This document shows positions 1 to 13,700 of a stretch of DNA of 43,286 nt, piece after piece. Origin of the DNA: Phoronis australis (lineage: Eukaryota; Phoronida; Phoronidae). The notes beneath the pieces are model-generated. The model worked only from the letters and a program-made list of their open reading frames with translations. It was not told where the DNA came from and did not search any database. The stretch is taken from positions 142,414 through 185,699 of the forward strand of contig NMRA01000251.1 in the NCBI GenBank assembly GCA_002633005.1. Reading direction: 5' to 3'. Every line of letters begins with the position of its first letter. Position 1 is the first letter of the stretch. A program made the position numbers and the translations under genes.

Positions 1-1850
1 TAGCATCGGACAACTCTTAGAATACCTTCTTTCATTTGATCTCTTCAAATTGCCTTCGAGTGGTGATTTGGCGACAAAAATGCCAAAAGAATGCCAAAAT
101 CACAAATTCAAGGACCTGATTCCGTGATGTCATGGCAGACGGTCTTCGCACATCCGGGTTTTGACCGACGCTCCCGAGCTAAATCCGAAAGTCTAATTTC
201 GCGCGGCTTTCGCCGTCAATCCATCGACTACTTGATCATGAGAAGCAGAGAGCACTTTATTGCCAAATAAATGTAATTACTCACATATTTGTGTCAAATA
301 TAAATTATCCTGATACAGTATTGATATGCGAAGTTTGCCAAAACCATTGAGTTAACTCGTCGGCCACGCGCATTGTAATACTTGCACGGGCTGCGTTTTC
401 TGGCCGAGTGTGTGTTGTGCTTCAATCAAAAAAGTGCGTGATGTCAAGATGAGAAATAAGATACGCCAGTTTATGCAATACAATTCTAAGTTCAGGGCTA
501 AAATGAGCCGTCAGTGGAATAAAGTTACAAATAATCATTAAAATACTAACTTTAACATTCTCAATTAATTGAGTTTTGGATTAGAGTTATTGAATTTGAA
601 ACATAGGTTGCTTGCTCAAACTTGAAGTTTCACCTACGTCAGGCGTACAAGTTGAAGCACAACAGAAATCCGCCATGTTTACTATTTCAGGTCCTTGAAT
701 TCAGAATTTGGAGATTGTTTTGGAAATTCCCTCGCCAATTCACCACTCACGAAGACAGTTAATGGGATCTAGGAAAGATAAGGTTTCGAAGGTTTATGCA
801 ACACCAGACTGAGGGAGGTGCACGCAGATTTTATTTGGATTTTGGACGGTTGAAGTTGGGAGCCTCGGCTTTACAAAGTTTAAGTGTCCAACCTTTATGT
901 TTTCTTATATATATATATATATTGTGGCATCATTTGCGATAAACCCAAGCGCCTGTGGGACATCTAAAGGAATGAGGTGATTGCTTAATTTCTCGTGGCA
1001 TGTTAACAAGTTCAAGCCACTAGGAAGCGTCACAGTAGTGTATCTTCAAAGTAAAGGTGCTTACTCATGGGATGAAATGAATGAACTATACCTACGTCCT
1101 GACAATGTATCAAACATTTCTGTTTGCTTTAATTACAACCATCAATGCTGTTTACAATCAGTGATTGTAAACCAAATAAAAAATTAATTGTCTTGAAATG
1201 AAGAACTCCAACTTTGACCACCTGGTAAAACTTTTCGCTTGCGACTATATGCGTACGCAGTAACCTGAACTTAGACTTAGTTAGAATACTTATAATTGAT
1301 AATTCTCTTTTTGCAACAAGTAAAGTGTGTGAACTGTAAAAAACTTCTACGGAATTTCTTCTGCCTCGTTTGTCTTTTCAATGATTTAATGGTAATTAGG
1401 AAGTGGTAGATCAGTTGATTTCCTGCTTTTGATACGCACAGTAAAGTGGTCGTTAGGGAGTAAAATTGGCTCAAAATTAACGTTACCAAAACAATACTAT
1501 ACTTCATAAGAACCAGAGTGTCTTGTACAGTTTAGTTTTGACGAAAATTAAATTAGGCATTTTAGTCTCATGAAATCGGTATCATATTGTTTATTGTCAA
1601 CTTAAGTCGCACGCAATGACTTCATGGGTGACTTCGAATTTGCAGTTTTAAAGTTGACCAATATCAATAGGTAAGAAACGCTTTCTTGAGTCCCTGATGT
1701 CTTGATGCTTTTGTTATTACCTTTATTGCCCAGGCAATGATAGAAAACCTGTCTGGGCGCCTCGGATCGGACTTCAACAGAATTATATAGCATTCTAATC
1801 TTAACCAATAAATGCAACAAAAACGGGGAATGGGAACGGGGGAAGGACTT
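1..1850. other. Intergenic, no gene seen
   Basis: Only short random frames on both strands. No splice-supported exons or family motifs recognised. Confidence 0.6.
907..922. repeat. Short (TA)n microsatellite
   Basis: About eight TA units in the otherwise featureless first 1.8 kb. Confidence 0.8.
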
Positions 1851-1919
1851 TCACACGCCATTCATACACACGCCATTCATACACACACCATTCATACACA
1901 CACCATTCATACACACACT
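1851..1919. repeat. 15-bp minisatellite (CCATTCATACACACA)x4
   Basis: Four units of CCATTCAT followed by ACACACA/ACACACG spaced exactly 15 nt apart. Lies at the 3' end side of the LINE relic and could be its tail repeat. Confidence 0.85.
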
Positions 1920-1989
1920 CGCGCTGTGTTGAAGTGACGTGTGATGAAATTATGTGCTATATAAATAGACATGTATGAAATTAATAATA

Positions 1990-3400
1990 ACAATAGAAAT
2001 TCATTCATTTATAAAATAATAATTAAAAACGTGTGTGCAGACCTCTCCATTTATCCACATTTGCGTCCGAGGTGTCTGTTAAAATTGTGTTTATAAAAAT
2101 TTGTAACTTCAACTTGAAATCGTTAAAAAGGAGAGGCTTTTCTGCTTTTGTTGTCTGATATATGAAGTAAAGTGCAAGTTTATTAATGATATTGCAAATT
2201 AATTCGTGATTTTGGTCAGAGTTTTGAGCGAAATTCCATATGTCCCAAATCGTGAACATGTACATGTACTGAGCATTTAGGGCCTTTTTTAAGAGTGCTT
2301 GCACTGATTCCCAGAAAGTCCCGACACAGGTGCAATAATAAAACACGTGAAGTAAAGTCTGCAACCCATCACAATAGGGACACTTAACACTTTGCCCCCC
2401 CCCCCTATTTTGCTTAAAGTGACATTTGTAAATATTCTTCTATGGGTAAGGAGGTATCTGAAGTTCTTTAATTCTGGATTTATGGGGAGGCTGATTGGTA
2501 GAAAATAAATTTCTCTTATTCCTTTTTCATTATAATAATTACTTAACCGTACACGTCATAATTGTCTGATTTCTGTGCAAAATTATGTAAAGTACAATTT
2601 TTAAGCCAATCTTTACCACAGCTATTATAATTAATAAAATGAATATTGTTACAACCAATAGATCTTACTTCTAGTTCGCCAAGATGCTTCCTCAATGCAG
2701 TAACAACCACAATGTATTGCGATGTACAAAAATTCTTGTATTTGTTTTTGATATAATCCCAGCTAAGAAACTTTTTCCTTATCAAGAAAGTCTTCGACGA
2801 ATAACAGTCCTGATTCAAACATTTCCCGACAAAATAATGATTTATTGCTAAGTAAAATGTTTCGATTATTCCAAAAGACCTGTTTGTTAATAGAAATATT
2901 CTTAAAAACTTCTATATCCAAAGGCTCCAATTTTTTAAACAATTCAGTGTAAAAGGAATTGTTAATTGACATTTTCAAATTTCTTAAACGGAAATTTGAA
3001 CAAAAAAGTCACCACCCAATTTAGTTAAAAGAGACTTAAGATAAATATTCCAACTACCATTTCTTCCTGAATTTAAACGTTTGGCCCAATTGAACATGAG
3101 ACGATTTTTCATTATTTCCACCTTAGGATATTTTAACCCTCCTTCTTCATATGGAAGTACAGTGACAGATACCTTTATTCTTGGTGGTTTACCGCACCAA
3201 ATAAAATCTCTAATTATTTTATCTATTTCTACAATTCTATTTTTTGTAACTTCGATGTTGGCTAAAACGTGAATCAACCTAGACAAACCGTAAGTTTTTA
3301 CAGCATGAATCCTCCCCGTGGTGGTCAAATGTCTAGTTTTCCAAGTACAAGTACGTATATTATAACTTATGACAAATGAGCTATTGAAGCTGTCCATCAC
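1990..3400 (-). mobile_element. Decayed L1/Tx1-like LINE, 3' part
   Basis: Broken reading frames on the minus strand give the end of a LINE reverse transcriptase and its C-terminal region. Positions 3352-2984 have WKTRHLTTTGRIHAVKTYGL, IDKIIRDFIWCGKPPRIK and YEEGGLKYPKVEIM; 2978-2543 have the L1-type 'FWNNRNIL' connector in two frames; 2364-2023 have the zinc-knuckle-like LLHVFYYCTCVGTFWES. Frameshifts and stops mark it as dead. The 5' part is missing beyond about 3400. The AT-rich 3' tail runs to about 1930, next to the 15-bp repeat. Confidence 0.85.
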
Positions 3401-4561
3401 CTCTTTTCAATATCGAAGTATTATTCATACTCTCATGAAAATTGGTCTCGCGACGTGTCACAAACTCAATTGGTTCAGCCCTCATTTCAAGACCAGCGTC
3501 TACCCACTTCAGTTTCATCTGGCGTTGTTTAGATTGCTGCACAAAGACACGTACGCAACTGTAAACGAGGTTTGAAAGGCGACGATTTGACAAGTGGTCC
3601 AATAAATGATGCACTGAGCACCTTCGAAAAGTTAACAGCCCATGCTTTTGCCACACAATTGGAAGTGCCACGTGTTAAGATGACCTCCGTCGTGACGGCT
3701 CAGAGCTAACCCCACATTATCCCGCTTAGATCCCTTTAGGCTTTTCTTAGTGTTGTGGGCCTGTCATTTGCTGCTCTCCTCCTGTCTGAGCAGCTGCAAC
3801 CCCGCCCCCACGGTGAGGTCGGGCATGGCGGCGTTTCTTGAAACTTTTCCAATGGCCAAATATTGCATGTATGGGATTTGGTACATGTAGACAGACTCGC
3901 TACCCCGGAGAGCAACGCTAACGTTATGATATTATGCAACGAACCGAATGACTGGATAATTTGTCAGGCAACCGTTCATCCGTTTGCGATGCTTTATACT
4001 TCACGTCATATTTGCCGTTTGTTCGACTACAATCTGGTAAACCATCGGTAAATACCACCTGGTATCGTCTGCACACCTGGTACTCTCTTGCAACGTTTGC
4101 CTTCACGTAGTCGAAAGCAATTTCAAGCTTAAGATTTACTGCAATGGTACCCTGCTGACCCTGTATGTAGAAACAGATTTGTATTTTGAGCAGTGATCCA
4201 GAAACTGCCCACACATCTACACATATAAACGTTCATCAACTCACTCCCATGTAGTGCTCTTAGTCCACCGTAAATAGCATGAGAGGCACGCCGTAGGGGG
4301 ATGGGGTAGGGGTTGGCTACAACCCCCTCGTCACTTACATGTATTTCAGTACTGCACCCCGCATGGCAATATATCCAGCACACCACAGGAGGCTGGGGGC
4401 CAATAGCAACAATGTTTCGGTTCCTTCCAAGCTAAAAAATCACGTTGAGTTGGAGGTAGGTAATTATTCAGATCACGTTCATAACAGTTACCGCCCTCAA
4501 TCATCAAATGTTAGGCATTGTTACAGAAAGCGGGTTGGACGCAAAGCTGTTTTGACCACTT
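3401..4561. other. Intergenic, downstream of gene A
   Basis: Holds the 3' UTR of gene A in its upper part. I could not find a clear AATAAA near the stop. Minus-strand frames at 3381-3671 and 3924-4386 have no recognisable motifs. Confidence 0.5.
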
Positions 4562-4702
4562 TCATTGTCTATATGTGCTTGTGCTAGTTCGGCGCCGGCC
4601 CAGCAATATTTTTTCCAACTTCAACCAAGGAACTTCAAAAACAAGAGAACACAGAAAAGCCAACACGTATACCGAGAGCAGAAATCCAAAGTAGAAGAAG
4701 AG
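4562..4702 (-). CDS. Gene A exon 15: last helix and C-terminus
   Basis: Residues 698-743. LFFYFGFLLSVYVLAF, SLVFEVPWLKLEKILLG, then a short basic/Thr-Ser tail and TGA. The E-(A/V)-P-x-x-x-LEK-x-LLG end is the family C-terminal signature. Acceptor TTTACAG. Confidence 0.88.
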   Translation of the reverse strand, partial: LFFYFGFLLSVYVLAFLCSLVFEVPWLKLEKILLGRRRTSTSTYRQ

Positions 4703-7700
4703 CTGTAAAGAAAAAGGCTATTTGAGTTGACACGGATAGTTATAACTATTGTCTTTCCGTGCGACGAGTCGATAATGCGACGCATGTAAGAATATAACTG
4801 ATGCAAACCTTCATCTAAGCCCACAGTTTCTAAACTGAACGTCTAACGTGAAGTCACCAAAATGAAAAACGAAATCGACATTTTAAACCAATTGCTTACT
4901 TGATGCTTATGGTGTGATATATTATATGACCCAGAAGATTGTTTTGTATTTGCTGGTGAAAAGAACCCAACGACCATCTGTACACCATCACGAAAATAAA
5001 TAGAACGATTTTGCGATATTAGCATTGTTTTATTTACTTCGTGTACACTATAATTAAAGACCCTGTGTCTAAAAAAGAATCTTAAGAGTGTTAACAGCCT
5101 TTCGTGTATTTGTTGCTTTGAAACAAGCCAAAAAATTAAAAACCAATATTTTTCTGTTGTCGGGGCTGAACGTAATGGGTGGAAGACCATCTCTGCCGGT
5201 GTTGTTTTTACTTGTGCGATACTTAAAAATTGTGAGAAAAGTCCGCTGAGAGCCGCCTCAGTCAGATATGATAAGGTGAGTTTGTGGAAACTGTAGTAAC
5301 AGTAACTTGAAGGAGAACGTATCTGTGTTCACATTTCTTAAATACGTAAAAGTTGCGGTTTGTGCGCTGTATAAGAGTGTGGAATGTTAATGTGGTACAT
5401 ACGATTCAGTCGGGGACACACTTTCATCAGCACATTTTATGGAATTATGTTTCAACCAAACTCAAAAGCGGCATTACGATGAAGGACTCGCCACCTTGTA
5501 AGTGTTTTTGCAAATTTCATAAATAACAAGCAAACTGCTTCCATTCTCTAGGAAGTGAAGCCAGGCCCTCGACCCCAGCCGAGATCGAGTGCTACGACAC
5601 GTAGGCGTATAGATTGTGTTTAGACCGTGGGCTCGTTCCATCATGGCATAACAGTGAATGCGAGTGATCCAGGTTCACTGTGGCCTTTGTCAGTGATTAG
5701 TAAGTGTCTATTTTGTGAATATTGACCACCACTTGGTTCAGTTTTGTTGTGACTGACATATGTATGTCTGCAGCATTTCTCGTGCAAGTCGGTCGAGTTC
5801 TTACGGAGTCTAAGACGGCGAAAGTTCGCTAATTGGGAAATCGAATTCACTGACTGATTCATCAAGTACTTGAGTGTTATACCCGTATCCACTCTCCTCT
5901 ATGTTTGCATAATAATTGTCCCTCAAAATCCTTCTCGACTTCTGGTCTGCAGTGTTCCGCCATTGTCGTTGATTGTCAAGTGAGCAAACGTGTTCCACCC
6001 ATTACTTCATTCGGCGGTAAATTTGGAAATAACTTATTTTTCATTTATTGAAATTTCGTGACTCTTTGGCTAAGAAAGTGCTTATTTAATTCGATTTTAT
6101 CATAATCATTTCATAATAGGTAACTGAAACCCCAATAACTGAAAATGCACGGTGTGAACTCCTTAACTTGACCTCAGTACCGGGTATTTCAGCACAATAC
6201 TTGAACACTACTAATTTTTTTCTAGTTATCCTCTAGATTAGTTCACACCAGTAGCTAGTGCAGATTGCATTTGACTGATGCAAATTGCAGCAAAACTTAA
6301 AGGGAAAAACCGGGATCATATCCACAAACACAACTGAACACCGCTGTGTGAAATAATAACTTACGATATTCTGATCCGTCAACATGACAGGCTGTTTCTG
6401 CGTGTAGTAAAACCACGTGTCCAGACATGGGTGAAGGAGAAATACGCAGTAGGTCAAACGGCTGAGTGACTGGAGCGGAGTCCATGAGAGTATACTATTG
6501 ACAAACCCTGAGGTAAAGAATTCACAAAGTTTACTGTCTGCTCCGTCATGTTACGACTACATACAGCACATGAAGAGATCAAATAACTACAGAGTTTGGT
6601 ATTGTTTTACGTAATGCAACCTTCAGAAAGCACGTTTGCCCAAATGGTAAGGACATATTTATACTTGTAAGCATGTGGTGCAAAGAATACTATGCGTGGA
6701 AGTGAGGGTTATCTCTATACTGTAATTTGTACACACTGAATAAAACGGTAGTCGAAATTATGTCTCCACTGGAACGGCTTTGAGTTACGTGTACATGTTG
6801 ATGTAACCTACCTCCGTAACCGGTAGAGCAAGCGAAAATTACCCAGCCTACGCCGAGAGAAAAAGCGAAGCGGAAGAGGGCGTTGTACACAGCTGAAACC
6901 TCCACAGTAAAGGACTTTCCCTCACCAATCGTGCTTTTAAACGGGCCAAACAAACCGTACAGGGTTGAGATACAAAAAAGGATTGACAGAGCCCAACCAA
7001 CCATAACGATAATCTAAAAAAATATTATCGTTTAATCCAAATGTTCAATACAACAATGGATGATATTTCATTTAAACGAGTCCGACGTTTTTGATAGTTA
7101 TTGTTCACACGACTACGGTAGCAGGGGTAAGTTTAGAGTGATGAATTTGATAAATACGTGCATCAACGTGAAATTGTCTGTTATCGTTAGCGGAACAAAC
7201 CTCGACAGCACTGGTTTTGCAATATTATCAATATAGCCTTTTATGCATTCAAAAATGAAAAGATTTTTTCAGGGACAACGAAATTTTGATAACTCACTCT
7301 TCTAGCTTTCATCTTCTTGACAGGAAATCTGCACTTGTATCTGTACAGAAGAAATCCAACATATATCCCGACGGCGTAAGACGATATCCTATTCCAGGGT
7401 CGTACATAAAGTAGATTCCAGTCTTTTCCACTGCAAAAGGCCATGTTTCAAAGTTGCGATGAGAATTGAGACATTCGAAATACGAAGATTCAAGGTGATT
7501 GACAATTAAGGTAATAAAATCTACTTCAAATTTCTACGCATTTTTCTGCAACCAATTCTTGACAACATTGCTTGGAAATCAACAATGTACTGTATTGTAT
7601 TGCATTGCATAGTAACCCAAAGGACTGTGTTTTATTACGTGTATATGCGTTATATCTGTATTACAATGGTTTGCCTCTGGACTGTGTTTGTTACAATTCT

Positions 7701-10700
7701 CTTCCAGCGGGAAAGACAAACAATGCGAGATAGATAAATGACTGTGTTGGTAAAATAAACAATCAAAGGTTTTGTTTTTAGACTTGATCAAAAAATGGTC
7801 ACTAACTTACATGTAGTATTCGTCCGCCGAAGTCGAGGAATTGAAAACAGGTATCCAAATATGTACAAATTATGTGCCCACAACAAGATTTGCCAAAATA
7901 AATAAATCCCATACTTAACTGTGGTAAATTAGCTGAGGACAAGTTAAGGATCGTTATTTTTGCAGCCCGCACCTTGCCGTGATGATCTCGCCGCTGGGAC
8001 TGCATGCAGGTTTGCCGTTTGGTCCTAACATGTATATTTGCGATACGAAACCGCGCGCAACAATTGACCCAGCCGCCACGAGGAATACGAAGACGGAACC
8101 AAATAGTTCACACCTGAAATAAGAGACAGTTACATTTCAAAAATATATCCGTTTTTGTTTTGTTTAAACAGCAGGCACGGCGAAGCGTTTCTGTGTGGCG
8201 TTTTTAAAGTACAAACTCTTAAGCGTGGCTTGCTAAGCAAGACTGAAAATGCCCACTGGAGTAAAGAGCAAATGTGAGCTTTGACTATCTCCCGGTCGGC
8301 TTGAATATTCTGGCATCCGATGTGGACGCCAGAAATGCGCTTCGACTTGGATATGTTGAAAACTAAACGCAATGGCGACGTGCAGATGGAACTTGAGACC
8401 ACGGAGGTGATGTAGAATCGTGTGCTTTTGCAGTGGTATGGAATTATGGTGGTCGGTGCAGCGAAAAGTTTTGCAAAGTTTACAATGTACAATGATCTCA
8501 CCCTTCTCTAACTATGCAACGTAATCTTACCTGTATACAGGATAGATCATGAGTGGTGCTACAACGTAATCTTGCCTGTATAAAGGATAGATCATGAGTG
8601 GTGCTACAACGTAATCTTACCTGTATAAAGGATAGATCATGAGTGGTGCTACGACGTAATCTTACCTGTATAAAGGATAGATCATGAGTGGTGCTACAAC
8701 GTAATCTTACCTGTATAAAGGATAGATCATGAGTGGTGCTACAACGTAATCTTACCTGTATAAAGGATAGATCATGAGTGGTGCTACGACGTAAAACTGC
8801 ATTTCGTTGGCTAGATACCAACTCCAGTTCATGCACTATAATGAAAACAACACCGGGATTGAGGCAACGATGCTGATGGGATCAATAAGGGTTAACTTTA
8901 GTAACGCAATCAATGATAAGACGGGACAGAATATTGTTATGATTGCCTGACTTTTACCCTACGTCTTTTAGGAATTTTTACTCAGTAATGCCAGAACGAA
9001 ACGTAAATCACCAGTGCATAATTTTGTTAGTCATTTTTTTGCGTGTCATTTTTAGTACAATGTACATTCACTGAAGATTTAGTCACAGACGAAAGCGATA
9101 ACCAGGCTGTGGCATTTAAATTAACACTAGGCATTAGTGACGCAATGAGCCTCAAGGGAGTGGACAGAAGAAAATGGTGGTTAAGAAATCTAATGAGACA
9201 AAAATGGTAAATAAAGTAAAAAGAAGGGGAATCGGAAAGAGACGAAGACATGAGAAGAAGGAGGTAAAGACATGAGAAGAAGGAGATGAAGCAGAGTGGA
9301 GGGAGAAGTAAAAGAAGAGATCGACGAGAAGAAGGGGAAGGAAAACATGGAAAACAGCACCAGATCTCACCATTTTGTCGTTTTCACTTCTAACGAGGTT
9401 GTTGATGTATAGCATATTTGTCCACCACCAGTTTACGCAGTTGCCGTCCACATCATCAACCTTCCATAAGGGCCCCGACCCAGTATATTTTAGGAGACAT
9501 GTGTAAAACATCAACACCATCCCATAGGCAGGTGTCAACCTAACAAAACACAAGCAGTGGACTATTTTACAATACCAATTGTAGATATGGGTACTATACA
9601 TAGTGACAGAGGAAGTTCATCTTGAATTTTATGTTTCTCCTCTTTCTTCGTCACCGTTTTGTTCCTTGAGCTTCACCTAGCTTGCACGTTTTTTGCATTA
9701 TTTTAACATTGCTATTAATCAATGCTACAATATTTGTTAAGAAAGGTCTGATATTTTGTCACTTGGATTGATCCACTTCTGCTTTACCTGATATATCTGT
9801 GCACGTAGTACATGACCCAGTTCAGGCGTCCATTGTTTTCTTTAAGAACTCTCAACGTCAGGTAAGAGACTAACAGAGCGCTGAAAATCCAAACATATAA
9901 GAATGTACTTTATCCCACACGCGTTGAATCTGTAAAGGGAAATACGGCCATGTACATGTAGTAATGTTTTCCGTATTCACCTCCCGCGCTACTTCAACAG
10001 TGACCTCTGACATGGAAAGTTCAAACGGTAGTGCAATGTAGACTCGCGACTTCGGCGTTAGCCGGTTAGATCACATTTAATTTTGGCCAGAACAGAAACA
10101 CGAACTTTAAAATTAGCGCGTAAGCAAATAACGACATATCTATCACACGTTTCGGTTTATTACTCTAAGCCATTGTCAAGGAAACAGTTCACAGACTCGA
10201 AAGAGGCGACACAGGTAGAGAAGAGACTGTACAGGTACACGTCAAAATGCATAGTGATGGAGAGAGACCAGAAACCAAAACAGTTGGAGCTCAAACGATT
10301 CAATCTTTTTATTGAGGTAACGCTCAGCATGGTTCAACCGTATACATGTATGCATAGCCTCCTTTATGAGGAGCCTGAGGGTGGCATTATCCTTGTCTAG
10401 GATCTGAACACCAGATCAATATATAGTGTGACCAGTTGTCAAGGAATGATTGAGACCAGTACTGAAGCAACCGAAACGTTGGATAGATATGTCGTTATTT
10501 ACTTACGCGCTAATTTTGAAGTTCGTGCTTAGCCGGTTAGATAATCACACTTTCGTAAAATAGCTTAAAGTAATGCAAAAGTAGTAGTGTAAATGACACT
10601 CAACATGAAATCATATCTCAATCGTAACATCTGGAACAGGACTATTAATTATATGAAAGTTCTGTCTCAGTTTTGATTTGCTAAATACTAGATCGTTTGC

Positions 10701-13700
10701 AACTCAGGCGTCGATTCCTCTGTAACTACAATATCTAATATTGTTTTTATTCAAGTATTTTCAGGAGATGTTACAAGTTCAGTGCAAATTTACCGTTGTG
10801 TTAAACTTTGCTATCTCTATTCAAATAATAAATCGTTACATGTAAAACTGTTTCTTTCTAGAGAAAATTTGCAACCTAACGCGCAAGCACATACATAGAG
10901 GATGTGATTCGCCACGTGAACAGTCCGAGTGAAGTATTTCAAAAATCTGTGGAAAAAAAGAAAGAAACTTAGAAATTCGGTCTCGGTCGATACGCAGAAT
11001 AATGTCTCGTGGGATATTACTTCATGTACGCCACTCTCGATACGTTTTATGTATGTATTATGTACTTGGTACATAAACATGTGGCTTCTAATAACGCTGC
11101 TAGTATGCACGACTAACCTCTAACTACGTTATTATATCTATCAAAACGCAACATGAATGAGGAAGTCGTCTTAGAAATTTACATCTAAAGCGAATTATTT
11201 GAACAAAGTAACGGCGAACCTCATTACGAAGAATGTATCGGTACAGACGGAAGCGTTTGCGATGGCTTGAAATGTCCACCGCCTTACGTAGATTGCGTAA
11301 TCTCCGGCATTATCTGGAAAAGACAATTGCGTCTTGCAAGGTTCAGTGAAGAGTATCTTTGTGACTTGAGATGTTTTCGGCACTTACATGTACAACAAAA
11401 ATCAGCCCACTTTCGAAGATTTCCCCCGACCATCATACAAAGCGTACAGGTACATACACGTAATCCTCTAAACTCAGCTAACCTGTCGCTAAGTACCTGT
11501 AAAGCTAAAGCTTATTCGAATAGGGTGCAATTTCTAAGGAGTGCCAGTTTTAGTAATCGTCGGTAGTTTAAGCAAAATGCAAGGTAAAAGTAAACACCAT
11601 TGCAAAAAATGATGTTATAATAAAAGAACGAGATACTCCAGGTCGTGCGTGGACAAAATATTATGTCCATGGCAGGGGAGCATGGAATTGACACGACCGC
11701 TATCAAAGTGTCAACACAAGATTCACGCCGATCAGGTCTACACTTACTTGTAATGTGCTCCAAAGTTGGCCAAAGTAATGTATGACCTAATATGATCCAG
11801 GTGATGCTCATTACTCGTATACCATTCAGACAGTTTAGCGCGTGTGGTGCAGGTTCGACAGTCAAGATTCCCCGTCCGTTCGACAGCACCGAAAAGGAGA
11901 GTAGCAGTTTTTCCACGGTACCTAGGTAAAGTTTTCGGAGAAAATTATTCCTTTCCCATAAACGAACATTGTTGGTTCCAAAATATTGTAAAGTATTAAC
12001 ATGTTGGAGTTTGTGAAGAGAGTTTACATCCTCTATTAGATAACATGATTTTTATTTCTGTGGAAAATAGAAGCATTCTTTAAACAGACGGGTGTCCAAT
12101 AAAGAAGACGCTTGCGACTACTCGCGATACGTGGTTCTCTTAAAAGTTCCAGGTGGCACCCGACGTGACTGGAGTTTCAGGCAATTACCTTGAGCAACGA
12201 CAATGATTCTTAGCGGTATAATCTGGAAGTACACGAAGAAGGCGCGAAAACATTGTTAATAACTGGATAATTTAATTGGATGGCGTAAATTTGCTTTTTG
12301 TTTGCAAAGAGAGCCTATTATTTTTCCTCAAGCGGGTGAACGCTGTCGTTCAAAATCCAGCTCTCACTTTAGGTGAGCGCTTTCTCGCGCGTGAGCCGGG
12401 TGCATGCTCTATTGAACAAACGTCAAGTACACACTCCAACAACAACTGCAAGTGAAAATGCAATTGCTACACTAAAGTGGCGTAACGTATGAGAACACAA
12501 ACATCTACCATCACCTCACCGTGTTCTGCGCCGTCTTGCTGCTCATGTTGAATCAAAAGCAAGTCTCTGTCGCTCCTGTTGTGCTTTCTTCTTCTCCAGT
12601 TGGTGTAAACTTCATAACCGGTTGACAACAATACCAATGTTAGTAGCAACGAAAGAATGACTCTATAAGAACAAAGTGGTCAACATGAAGTATTTTGGCC
12701 AACAACACTAGTGAGTCCGATAGTGCTGTTGGCGATTTGCTATTCATGAAATGCATCTTGCTAATACAGAAGGGCCCTGTGTTTACATCTGATTAGAACG
12801 AGAGCTGAATGCCATTCTTCAGGGCTTTATTTCGTAGACCAGGTACACAATACGCACTTTCAGAAAACAATATTTGCAAAAGCATAGCCCGGGGGGCTTA
12901 GGGGGCTCGAACGAGCGCCCGATTTGGCAAAGTGGGCAAAAAGGTCCGCCTCAGAAAAACGAAAATCCTATAAATCGAGACAAAGTCCACTAAAAAGGCA
13001 CAGGCGCACAGTGAAGGCGGTACCCGTTTTTTTACTCATGCCGCTTTTTTGTCAAAAAAGGTACACATCCCCAGAAATTCGAAACCCCCATATTAAAGAC
13101 TGGGCTTGCACCAACTGATATGTACAGCCTCACGAAGTTTAAGCTCCTTTGTTGTTTCTGCTTGGTCTGTTATAGTAGTAGTCATTGAATGAACATTGCT
13201 GATAACAATCATTGGGGCTCTGCAGGTGAATATTTACATGTTTATTTGTGATAAGATGTGATGAGTTTCATACATGTGAAAAGACCTCCTTATTCTCGAG
13301 TATCCCTTAACATGTGACCAATTCCCGCGTTTCGAAAGGCTCCTTTAGCTACTGCTCGAGTTTATACCTTACTTCAAACATATAAATTGATATTAGCGAT
13401 TCAAACGTAGGCCCACTTACTGTAAAAAAACTTGTCTACAAAAGGTTTACCAATCCATGTTGACCAATGGTAAATGCGAAAATTTAAAAATCCCAAAATT
13501 TCTGGAAATTACCAGACAACCTCTACTTCGATAAAGATAAAAGATTGACTGGTTCCCGAGAAAAATTACCCTCACCCTCTCCTGGTCTTCCTTGAAAGCA
13601 ACACCATGAGTCAGGTAGTTTGAAGCTCAGGTGTGCGTCAAGCACATCGCCGTCTATTTAAATAATTAACCTGTCAATCATCACCCAGCACTAGAAGGAG

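Noticed and set aside
7806-7828. Possible micro-exon ADEYY with a perfect GTAAGT donor, between gene A exons 11 and 12
   Set aside because: No AG acceptor precedes it, and exons 11 and 12 already join in frame; gene B lacks such an exon.
8498-8836. 112-codon minus frame with a repeated 15-residue unit (STTHDLSFIQVRLR)
   Set aside because: It is the wrong frame of gene A exon 10 and its donor minisatellite; the true frame reads WSWYLANEMQF.
10083-10400. 105-codon plus-strand frame
   Set aside because: Lies inside an inverted-repeat element, has no family motif and a composition like non-coding sequence.
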